Source: Mediterraneibacter glycyrrhizinilyticus (GTDB lineage: Bacteria; Bacillota; Clostridia; Lachnospirales; Lachnospiraceae). From it: a stretch of 64,000 nucleotides of DNA. The notes under the pieces are model-generated. The model had not been told where the DNA came from. It searched no databases and saw nothing but the letters and a program-made list of their open reading frames with translations. Numbering within the stretch: position 1 is the first letter of the stretch; each line of letters opens with the position of its first letter. The DNA lies in contig NZ_JADMSO010000006.1 in NCBI RefSeq assembly GCF_015560805.1, positions 62,001 to 126,000 of the forward strand. The letters run 5' to 3'. A program made the translations under genes and the position numbers. Shown here one piece after another: positions 8,458 to 15,276 of this stretch.

Positions 8458-9513
8458 ATGGCGATCAAACGGGGCGTGTCATTATACAGTTATCAGCAGG
8501 CACAGTTTTTCGGAAAGATGAACTGGAAAGACCAGATCGTGGAGGTGCACGATCATTTGAAGACAGACGGGATCGAGATCATCGATGAAGCGACGATCCG
8601 GGATTATCCGTTCCCGTCGGAACAGTTTATTTATGATTGGAATAATTTTATGGCAAGATATGATATGCAGGCGGTAACGATGGACATTTATCTGGATGTA
8701 CATCAGTTCCGGGATCATATCATGACTCATCGGGAAGCGGCGGAACGTTTGAAAAATGACATCAAACTTGCGGCAAAATTGGGATTTAAAAATGTACGTT
8801 CTCTTTGTCTCGTTCCGATCGACGTGATCGAGATGGCGCTTGAGACGGCAGAAAAATACGATGTGAAGATCGGAAAAGAAATTCACGCGCCGCTTCCGAT
8901 CAAACCGGGGACGCGCGTACAGCCGAAAACAGGAATGGCGTCGGCGCTGGATTTCAGAATGTCGGAACAGATCATGGAACTGGCAGACCGTACCGGAAGC
9001 AAACATGTCGGATTAGTGCCGGATTTCGGGATCTTCCAACACTCCCCGTCACAGGTCGCGATCGATTATTGCAAACGTCATGCGAAAATAAAAGAGAGCA
9101 TTGATTTTATTTTGGAGCACAGCAAAGAGTACGAACTGGATGATATGATTCGCGTTCTCGGAGAGAAATATCCGGAGCACGGACTGGCGGAGTCGGAGAT
9201 CGAGCGGATGTCGCTGCACCGTTCCTCAGCGGATCCGGAAGACATGATCGATATTATCCCGTATATTGTCAGCATTCACGGTAAATTTTACAATATGACC
9301 GAAATTCCGGGAAAACCGGGATGCTATGAAGATACATGTATTGATTATGAGACGCCGATGAAATATTTGAAGCAGTATGGCTATGACGGTTATATCAATT
9401 CCGAATATGAGGGACAGCGGGATCAGCAGGATCGCGGTATCGAATATCTTCCGGACGATGTAGAACAAGTCAGAAGACATCATGAAATGCTGCGTCGTCT
9501 GATTGAGGAATAA
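8458..9513 (+). CDS. C-glycoside deglycosidase alpha subunit (TIM barrel), copy 2
   Basis: This 351-residue TIM-barrel protein keeps the same active-site set as copy 1: E141 and H143 in GKEIH, D189 in LVPDFG, H274 in SIHGKF and E316 in SEYE. The spacing between ligands differs because of an insertion before PDFG. I place the start at the ATG at 8458, because AGGAG is 10-11 bp upstream; a GTG at 8449 is too close to it. It is the last gene of the cluster. No transporter is encoded in the cluster, so substrate uptake must come from elsewhere. Confidence 0.82.
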   Translation: MAIKRGVSLYSYQQAQFFGKMNWKDQIVEVHDHLKTDGIEIIDEATIRDYPFPSEQFIYDWNNFMARYDMQAVTMDIYLDVHQFRDHIMTHREAAERLKNDIKLAAKLGFKNVRSLCLVPIDVIEMALETAEKYDVKIGKEIHAPLPIKPGTRVQPKTGMASALDFRMSEQIMELADRTGSKHVGLVPDFGIFQHSPSQVAIDYCKRHAKIKESIDFILEHSKEYELDDMIRVLGEKYPEHGLAESEIERMSLHRSSADPEDMIDIIPYIVSIHGKFYNMTEIPGKPGCYEDTCIDYETPMKYLKQYGYDGYINSEYEGQRDQQDRGIEYLPDDVEQVRRHHEMLRRLIEE

Positions 9514-9532
9514 AAATTGTAATCAACACGAC

Positions 9533-9560
9533 TTGCATTAGTAAGAGAAAGAAATAAAAT
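9533..9560 (+). promoter_or_regulatory. Promoter of the first SleB-type gene
   Basis: TTGCAT (9533-9538) and TAAAAT (9555-9560) are 16 bp apart. A second -10-like TATACT lies at 9595-9600 without a -35. The conserved motif at 9562-9588 directly follows the first -10. Confidence 0.5.
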
Positions 9561-9561
9561 T

Positions 9562-9588
9562 GTAACAAATGTAATAAAAACGAAAAAA
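9562..9588 (+). promoter_or_regulatory. 27-bp motif shared by two SleB-type leaders, copy 1
   Basis: Positions 9562-9588 match 12854-12880 at 26 of 27 bases. The motif holds two GTAA half-sites (TGTAAC at 9561, TGTAAT at 9570) followed by an AAAACGAAAAAA tail. TGTAAC-like half-sites resemble WalR boxes, but here they are 9 rather than 11 bp apart. It lies just downstream of a promoter, so it is either an operator at the transcription start or part of the mRNA leader. Confidence 0.55.
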
Positions 9589-9668
9589 GTGGAATATACT
9601 CTATTAGAAAATCAAATGAAATAAAAAGAAAGGATTCTTTTGCGCACAGCAAGGGAGTAATAGAGTAT

Positions 9669-10409
9669 ATGAGAAAATCAAAGAAAATCATAGCGGCATT
9701 TGCCGGAATCACAGGAACCGTTGTTCTGACCGTCGGATTCGTGAGTCAGGCGGCGGAAGCAAAGCAGGCGTTTCGGATTTTGTCGCCGACGCCGATCCAT
9801 ATGGCGGAAGCCGTGCCGTGGGAAGCATGGAAAGAATTGAATGAGTCCGTAAAACAGGCGAAACTGCAATATGAAGAGCAGAAACGGATCGAGGCGGAGA
9901 AAAAAGCGGCGGAAGAAGTGCGGATCGCAGCAGAACAGGAGGCGGCGCGTATCGCGGCGGAACAGGAAGAGGCAGCACGGATCGCGGCGGAACAGGAAGA
10001 GGCGGCACGAGTTGCGGCAGAGCAGGAAGCAGCGGCACAGGAGGAAGCGGCGAGTGCCTCTGCAGGAAACGGAAATATATCGGGGGAGCAGGAACTTTTA
10101 GCGGCGCTGATCTTCTGTGAAGCGGGAAATCAACCATACGAGGGACAGGTTGCGGTCGGAGCGGTTGTGATGAACCGGGTGAGAAGCGGCGCATATCCGA
10201 ACAGCATTGCGGAAGTGATCTATCAGTCCGGGCAGTTTACTCCGGCGATGACCGGATGGCTGGATACGGTTCTGGCGGAGGGAAGTTATACGGATTCGGC
10301 GATGCAGGCGGCGGCAGACGCGCTCTCCGGAAGCAGTCCGGTCGGTGATCTGTTGTACTTTGACTGCGGAGGATACGGCTATCAGATCGGAGATCATTAT
10401 TTTCATTAG
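9669..10409 (+). CDS. Secreted SleB-family cell wall hydrolase with Ala/Glu coiled coil
   Basis: The 246-residue protein has a signal peptide (about 1-30, basic start then AAFAGITGTVVLTVGFVSQAAEA), a repetitive EEAARIAAEQ coiled coil (about 65-135), and a Hydrolase_2/SleB domain (about 140-246) beginning LLAALIFCEAGNQPYEGQVAVGAVVMNRV. The Glu of CEAG is the expected catalytic residue. Family members cut peptidoglycan as lytic enzymes, in spore cortex or vegetative wall. AGGGAG precedes the ATG. It is one of three SleB-domain genes in 4 kb, and its domain is closely similar to that of the gene at 12904. Confidence 0.88.
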   Translation: MRKSKKIIAAFAGITGTVVLTVGFVSQAAEAKQAFRILSPTPIHMAEAVPWEAWKELNESVKQAKLQYEEQKRIEAEKKAAEEVRIAAEQEAARIAAEQEEAARIAAEQEEAARVAAEQEAAAQEEAASASAGNGNISGEQELLAALIFCEAGNQPYEGQVAVGAVVMNRVRSGAYPNSIAEVIYQSGQFTPAMTGWLDTVLAEGSYTDSAMQAAADALSGSSPVGDLLYFDCGGYGYQIGDHYFH

Positions 10410-10454
10410 CGTCGGCGGGAAAGGTATAAAATAAGTGTTACAAAAAAGTTAAAA

Positions 10455-10483
10455 TTGCGTAATCTTTATTTATGGTGTATAAT
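10455..10483 (+). promoter_or_regulatory. Promoter of the CwlO-like/SleB gene
   Basis: TTGCGT (10455-10460) and a perfect TATAAT (10478-10483) are 17 bp apart. The predicted transcript starts near 10490, so the 96-bp repeat at 10502-10597 lies wholly in its 5' leader. Confidence 0.75.
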
Positions 10484-10501
10484 AGCAGAACGGTGCTTAG
10501 C

Positions 10502-10597
10502 TTTTTGTATAGGCGACGAACCAAAGTCCGGGCTTGCCCGAGACCTTGGCGACTGCTTACAATCCCGGAATGTGCCTTTTGGCACTTCCGGTGATTC
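10502..10597 (+). repeat. Two-hairpin 96-bp leader element, copy A
   Basis: Positions 10502-10597 match 53912-54007 with about four differences over 96 bases. Two hairpins can be drawn. The first is CCAAAGTC-CGGG-CTTG-CCCG-A-GACCTTGG (10521-10549), with one mismatch and one bulge. The second is CCGGAATGTGCC-TTTT-GGCACTTCCGG (10565-10591). GGCGAC occurs on both sides of hairpin 1. The element is transcribed in the leader of the hydrolase gene at 10621. It matches no riboswitch class I can name. It may be a cis-regulatory RNA, a small RNA gene or a mobile palindromic element. Confidence 0.65.
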
Positions 10598-10620
10598 GGC
10601 ATCAGTTTGAGAAAGGAATA

Positions 10621-11664
10621 ATGATTATGCGATTACATTTCAAACGAAGATTGTCCATGAGCCTTGTACTTGTGAGCCTGCTCGTTGTATTGAGTTCTGC
10701 ATCCTATGTGTTGGCGGAAGATTCCGAAGTGCTGCAGCAGCAGACCAACGTACTGCAGAACGAGTTGGACGGGATCAATCAGGAGATGGTGGCGGTAAGT
10801 GATGAGATCGCGTCACTTGAGATGGAACAGTCATTGATCCAGTCGGAGATCATGCGTCTTCAGGATGACCTTGTCGTGGCACAGGAAGAGGAAGATCAGC
10901 AGTATGAGGATATGAAGACCCGGATCAAGTTCATGTACGAGAATGGAGACGCGACGCTTTTAGAGCTGTTGTTTTCTGCGGAAGATCTCGGCGATTTTCT
11001 GAATAAGGCAGATTTTATCCAGTCGATCAGCGATTATGACCGTGAGATGCTGGACGAACTCCGCACGATCCGGGAAGATATTTCCACCAAACAGGAAGTT
11101 CTTGCGGGACAGCAAAATGATATGGCGACAGTGCAGCAGGAACTCGTTGCCAAACAGGCGGAATTGCAGCAAAAGGCTGCGGAGACGGCGACAGATTTGG
11201 AAGCGTTCCGGGCACAGCTGGCGGCGGCAAGAGCTGCGGAGACGGCGGCGCTTCCGACAAGCGGCGGTATTGTGGATGGGACGATCCTCCATACCAATGC
11301 GACCGAGGTGGCGGCAAGTGATGCGGAATTACTGGCTGCGATCATCGAATGTGAAGCATATCAAGATTATAATTCGTTGCTGGCAGTTGCGACCGTGATC
11401 ATGAACCGGCTGGAAGATCCGAGATTCCCGCATACGATTCCGGAGATCATTTATGCGACCAATCAGTTTGAACCGGTCAGCAGAGGTATGCTGGATGTTG
11501 TTCTGGCAAGAGGCGCGAGCGATCTTTCCCGTCAGGTGGCGCAGGATGCGTTGAACGGCGCGCGGCTTCAGGCGGTGTCGGACTGCTACTTTTTCCTGTA
11601 TGCGGGAGCGACATCACATTCGGGCGTGAATGTGGGCGGCAATGTGTTCTTTCAGAGCTGGTAA
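10621..11664 (+). CDS. Secreted cell wall hydrolase: CwlO-like coiled coil plus SleB domain
   Basis: The 347-residue protein has a signal peptide (about 1-34, ending SASYVLAED), a long coiled coil (about 35-210) of the CwlO/EnvC-like type (QQQTNVLQNELDGINQEMVAVSDEIASLE...), and a C-terminal SleB/Hydrolase_2 domain (about 232-347) with CEAYQDYNSLLAVATVIMNRL. The Glu of CEA is the likely catalytic residue. Coiled-coil hydrolases of this type are often activated by membrane division or FtsEX-like partners; none is seen here. The start is set by GAAAGGA before 10621; the ORF extends upstream through the repeat, but no ribosome site supports that. Confidence 0.85.
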   Translation: MIMRLHFKRRLSMSLVLVSLLVVLSSASYVLAEDSEVLQQQTNVLQNELDGINQEMVAVSDEIASLEMEQSLIQSEIMRLQDDLVVAQEEEDQQYEDMKTRIKFMYENGDATLLELLFSAEDLGDFLNKADFIQSISDYDREMLDELRTIREDISTKQEVLAGQQNDMATVQQELVAKQAELQQKAAETATDLEAFRAQLAAARAAETAALPTSGGIVDGTILHTNATEVAASDAELLAAIIECEAYQDYNSLLAVATVIMNRLEDPRFPHTIPEIIYATNQFEPVSRGMLDVVLARGASDLSRQVAQDALNGARLQAVSDCYFFLYAGATSHSGVNVGGNVFFQSW

Positions 11665-11895
11665 TCGTTGGCGGCAAAGTTGTGGATAAAGGGACGACCG
11701 AAAGAACAGCGAAGAACAGCGAAAAACAGCACAAAGAACAAGCATAAGAACAGAGATAAAAGTGAAACAAAAGGCGGAGAGAGCATGGCGCGCAGTACAT
11801 CGGCGGTTATGCGATCTCTGCTTTTTACTGTTTTTTTGGCCGCAGGCGAATGAGGGCTTGAAGGACAGTAAAAAATGAGAAGAGGAGGGAATGGA

Positions 11896-12801
11896 ATGAG
11901 AGAAGTGATATCGCTGCAGACAACGATCTTCCTGCTTGTATGGCTCGGATACGTCGTGAAAAAAAGGAAGATCATCGGATCGCAGGGGCAGAAGAATCTG
12001 ACGGATCTCGTGATCTATGTGATCTTACCATGTAATATTTTGAAAGCATTTATGGCGGGACAGGCAGGAGAACATCTGAAAGATTATCTTGTGATCCTGG
12101 GGATCTCCATTGCGATCCAGATTTTCTGTACATTTTACGGAAAAATTGTCTATCGAAAAGAAGCGGTCGGAAGACGAAAATGTCTGGAGTACGGTACGAT
12201 CTGTTCCAATGCGGGATTTTTGGGAAATCCGATCGCGGAGGGAGTCTTCGGAGCGGAGGGACTGGTTCTGGCGAGTTTCTTTTTGATTCCGCAGCGTATT
12301 ATGATGTGGTCTGCCGGACTTGCCGTGTTTACCGGGAGTACCGATCGAAAGGCGACAGCAAAAAAAGTGCTGACCCATCCGTGTATCATTGCTTGTGTGA
12401 TCGGATTGATCCTGATGTTGGGGAAAATAAAGCTGCCCGCCGGAATCGATGGAGCGATCTCGGCACTGGGGAATTGTAATACGGCAATGTCTATGGCGGT
12501 GATCGGAATGATCCTTGCAGAAATCGACTGGAAACAGTTCTGGGATCCGTCTGTGCTCCGGTATGCCGTGCACCGGCTGCTTGTGATCCCGGCGTGTGTG
12601 TTTGCGGCATGTTATTGTCTTGGCGTGAGCCGGGATGTGCTCGGTGTGAGCGTACTTTTGACTGCAATGCCTGCGGGTGCGACAACCAGTATCCTCGCGG
12701 AAAAATATGGAATGGAATCGGAATTTGCAACGAAGATGGTCGTCGTATCGACTTGCATTTCTCTGCTGACGATCTGTTTTTGGAGTACGATACTGAAATA
12801 A
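11896..12801 (+). CDS. AEC family (auxin efflux carrier-like) transporter
   Basis: The 301-residue membrane protein has about ten hydrophobic segments and the family pattern of an N-terminal TTIFLLVWLGYVVKKRKII followed by NLTDLVIYVILPCNILKAF. AEC-family carriers (TC 2.A.69) move small organic acids such as malate or lactate in bacteria. The ATG at 11896 follows GAGGAGGGA. The gene sits between two SleB-type genes with its own 231-bp upstream gap (11665-11895), which holds short GAACAGC repeats and no clear terminator. No functional link to the wall hydrolases can be read from the sequence. Confidence 0.85.
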   Translation: MREVISLQTTIFLLVWLGYVVKKRKIIGSQGQKNLTDLVIYVILPCNILKAFMAGQAGEHLKDYLVILGISIAIQIFCTFYGKIVYRKEAVGRRKCLEYGTICSNAGFLGNPIAEGVFGAEGLVLASFFLIPQRIMMWSAGLAVFTGSTDRKATAKKVLTHPCIIACVIGLILMLGKIKLPAGIDGAISALGNCNTAMSMAVIGMILAEIDWKQFWDPSVLRYAVHRLLVIPACVFAACYCLGVSRDVLGVSVLLTAMPAGATTSILAEKYGMESEFATKMVVVSTCISLLTICFWSTILK

Positions 12802-12806
12802 AAAAG

Positions 12807-12835
12807 TTGACAACCCTCCGGATTTGTTATACAAT
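12807..12835 (+). promoter_or_regulatory. Promoter of the third SleB-type gene
   Basis: TTGACA (12807-12812) and TACAAT (12830-12835) are exactly 17 bp apart. The motif at 12842-12880 follows directly. Confidence 0.75.
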
Positions 12836-12841
12836 CGCGAA

Positions 12842-12880
12842 TGTAACATTTCCGTAACAAATGTAACAAAAACGAAAAAA
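12842..12880 (+). promoter_or_regulatory. 27-bp shared SleB leader motif, copy 2, with WalR-like box
   Basis: 12854-12880 is the second copy of the motif at 9562-9588. Just before it, TGTAAC (12842-12847), five bases and CGTAAC (12853-12858) approximate the WalR consensus TGTWAH-N5-TGTWAH with one mismatch. The site begins about 7 bp after the -10 element, a position that suits repression or an RNA role better than activation. Regulator identity is inference. Confidence 0.5.
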
Positions 12881-12903
12881 ATAAAATTCGGAGGGATTAC
12901 AAG

Positions 12904-13596
12904 ATGTATTTTAATAAAAAAATGAGGAAAAGACTGGCGGTGACGACGGCAGGTCTGGTGCTTGCACTTGGAGTGAGCGTGCAGGCGGCGGAGCCGCGGG
13001 AGGATGGAGCGCGCCAGAGGGCGACCCCTGTCACAGCCGTGCAGGAAACGATGCAGACAACGTCAGCGGAAGCGGTTGATTTCGGAATGGAACAGGCAGA
13101 GACAGAACAGTCGGCGATTTCCATGGATCATCTGACGGATCCGCTGCATGCGGAAGAAACAGTACAGTTTCGTGCGAGAGAGATCGAGGAAGAAGCGATT
13201 CGGGCAAGACAGGAACAGATCACACAGGAGCGCGCGGCAGCCGAGCAGCAGAAAGTGACGCTTACGCCGGAGGAACAGGCGCTGCTTGCGTCCATCATTT
13301 TCTGTGAAGCGGGAAACCAGCCGTACGAGGGACAGGTTGCAGTCGGGGCGGTGATCCTGAACCGGGTGAAAAGCGGAAGTTATCCGAACAGTGTCGCAGA
13401 GGTGATCTACCAGCCGGGGCAGTTCGGACCGGCGATGACCGGTTGGCTGGATACCGTGCTTGCGTCGGGAAGCTACACGCCGACAGCGATGCAGGCGGCG
13501 GTTGATGCCGCAGCCGGAAGCAATCCGATCGGAGACTGCCTGTATTTCGGAAACGGAGATTACGGGATTTTGATCGGAGATCATTACTTTCATTAA
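12904..13596 (+). CDS. Secreted SleB-family cell wall hydrolase
   Basis: The 230-residue protein has a signal peptide (about 1-29, ending VSVQAAE), a charged Glu/Ala/Gln-rich linker (about 35-120), and a SleB/Hydrolase_2 domain (about 122-230) starting EEQALLASIIFCEAGNQPYEGQVAVGAVILNRV. The Glu in CEAG is the candidate catalytic residue. The domain is nearly the same as in the gene at 9669, including the GDHYFH C-terminus, and both share a leader motif, so the two are duplicates under common control. TCGGAGGG precedes the ATG. It may act in vegetative wall turnover or in germination. Confidence 0.88.
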   Translation: MYFNKKMRKRLAVTTAGLVLALGVSVQAAEPREDGARQRATPVTAVQETMQTTSAEAVDFGMEQAETEQSAISMDHLTDPLHAEETVQFRAREIEEEAIRARQEQITQERAAAEQQKVTLTPEEQALLASIIFCEAGNQPYEGQVAVGAVILNRVKSGSYPNSVAEVIYQPGQFGPAMTGWLDTVLASGSYTPTAMQAAVDAAAGSNPIGDCLYFGNGDYGILIGDHYFH

Positions 13597-13614
13597 GATA
13601 TAGTTAAGATGTAG

Positions 13615-13676
13615 GAACGAAAAGCATGCAGTTCTCGGGAAAACCGGGGAGGGGCATGCTTTTTTGTTTTTGTTCC
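13615..13676 (+). terminator. Terminator after the third SleB-type gene
   Basis: AAAGCATGC (13621-13629) pairs with GCATGCTTT (13654-13662), extended by GGAAC/GTTCC outside. A T-rich run follows the inner stem. Confidence 0.75.
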
Positions 13677-13787
13677 GCTATTCCCTCATGCTCTGTTTTG
13701 TGGTATTCTATATAGAAGATGCTTACCCAAAGTGTTTGCTTCGGGGAAGGCAGACGATACAAACCGATTTGGGAGGTATAAGTAAAG

Positions 13788-15251
13788 ATGAGATTGAGCC
13801 AGTTATTGGAACGATTAGAATATGAAGTGGTACAGGGAACAGAGGATATTGCGATCACAACGTTGATCAATGACTCGAGGAAAGTAGAGCCGGGCAGTGT
13901 GTTTGTATGTATCAGCGGCGCGGTATCGGACGGACATCGTTTCGCGACGGAAGTTGCGGATAAGGGCGCGGCGGCGCTGATCGTGGAAAAAGAGGTGGAA
14001 GTGCCCGGGGATGTGACCGTGATCCGCGTGGAGGACTCCCGGTATGCACTGGCTCTGATGTCGGCGGCATATTTCGGCTATCCTGCAAATAAGCTGAAGA
14101 TCATCGGGATCACCGGGACAAAGGGGAAGACGACAACAACCTATATGATCCGGTCGATCCTCGAAGAGGTCGGACGCAAGGTAGGACTGATCGGAACGAT
14201 CGAGGCGATCATCGGAGAGAAACATATCCCTGCGGCAAATACGACGCCGGAATCTTATACGATCCAGAAATATTTTGCCGAGATGGTGGAAGCCGGATGT
14301 GACACGGTTGTGATGGAAGTATCCTCTCAGGGGCTGATGCTGAACCGGACAGCCGGCATTCCGTTTGAGATCGGGATTTTCACCAATCTGGGAAAAGACC
14401 ACATCGGTCCGAACGAGCATGCGGATTTTGAAGATTACAAACGCTGTAAGGGACTGCTGTTCAAACAGTGTGAGCTTGGAATCGCCAACGGAGACGATCC
14501 GTGGTTTGAAGATGTGTTCAAAGAGGCAACCTGCAAAGTGGAGACGTTTGGATTTGAGGAGAAAAATGATCTGCGGGCGGTGGATACCCGACTTGTCAGC
14601 AGACCGGGATATCTCGGCGTTGCCTATCATGTGGCGGGGCTGATGGATTTTGATGTGGAGATCGACGTTCCGGGAACGTTCAGCGTGTATAATTCGCTGA
14701 CTGCGATCGCGGTCTGCCGTCATTTCGGCGTGCCGGAAGAGGTGATCAAAAGTGCTCTGAAAGTTGCAAAAGTAAAAGGGCGGATCGAGATGGTCAAAGT
14801 ATCGGATGAATTTACTTTGATGATCGATTATGCGCACAATGCCATGAGTCTGGAAAGTCTTCTGACAACGTTGAAGGAATATCATCCGTCCCGTCTTGTC
14901 TGCCTGTTCGGCTGCGGCGGCAACCGTTCCAAAGACCGCAGATATGAAATGGGTGAAGTGTCGGGGCGGCTGGCAGATCTGACGATCATCACATCGGACA
15001 ATCCTCGGTTCGAGGATCCGCAGGCGATCATCGACGACATCAAACAGGGAATCGGAAAGACCGATGGAAAATATGTCGAGATCTGTGACCGGAAAGAGGC
15101 GATCCGCTACGCGATCGAACACGGACAGCCGGGAGATGTGATCGTTCTGGCAGGAAAAGGACATGAAGATTATCAGGAGATCGAGGGCGTCAAACATCCG
15201 ATGGATGAGCGGGTCCTGATCCAAGAAGTTCTGGAAGAACTCGGAAAATAA
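13788..15251 (+). CDS. murE: UDP-MurNAc-tripeptide synthetase MurE, meso-DAP type
   Basis: The 487-residue cytoplasmic Mur ligase adds the third amino acid to UDP-MurNAc-L-Ala-D-Glu. The ATP-binding motif GITGTKGKTTTTYM is at about 108-121, and the C-terminal DNPR motif (TSDNPRFEDP) marks the meso-diaminopimelate-adding branch. Length is typical. GGGAGG lies upstream of the ATG. It is followed closely by priA, so it probably leads the housekeeping operon that runs rightwards. Confidence 0.96.
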   Translation: MRLSQLLERLEYEVVQGTEDIAITTLINDSRKVEPGSVFVCISGAVSDGHRFATEVADKGAAALIVEKEVEVPGDVTVIRVEDSRYALALMSAAYFGYPANKLKIIGITGTKGKTTTTYMIRSILEEVGRKVGLIGTIEAIIGEKHIPAANTTPESYTIQKYFAEMVEAGCDTVVMEVSSQGLMLNRTAGIPFEIGIFTNLGKDHIGPNEHADFEDYKRCKGLLFKQCELGIANGDDPWFEDVFKEATCKVETFGFEEKNDLRAVDTRLVSRPGYLGVAYHVAGLMDFDVEIDVPGTFSVYNSLTAIAVCRHFGVPEEVIKSALKVAKVKGRIEMVKVSDEFTLMIDYAHNAMSLESLLTTLKEYHPSRLVCLFGCGGNRSKDRRYEMGEVSGRLADLTIITSDNPRFEDPQAIIDDIKQGIGKTDGKYVEICDRKEAIRYAIEHGQPGDVIVLAGKGHEDYQEIEGVKHPMDERVLIQEVLEELGK

Positions 15252-15276
15252 AGGAAAAGTAGGTGAATGCAGGTTC

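Noticed and set aside
10502-10597. c-di-AMP (ydaO) riboswitch, expected upstream of wall hydrolases
   Set aside because: The conserved ydaO core blocks were not found; the element has a different two-hairpin layout and also precedes rnr.
10534-10620. A shared N-terminal peptide MPETLATAYNPGMC ahead of the 10621 gene and, at 53944, ahead of rnr
   Set aside because: It is the translation of the 96-bp repeat. No ribosome site precedes it, and strong sites lie before 10621 and 54037.
11668-11853. A 61-codon ORF between the second SleB gene and the AEC gene
   Set aside because: It is made of short GAACAGC repeats, is highly basic and has no ribosome site.
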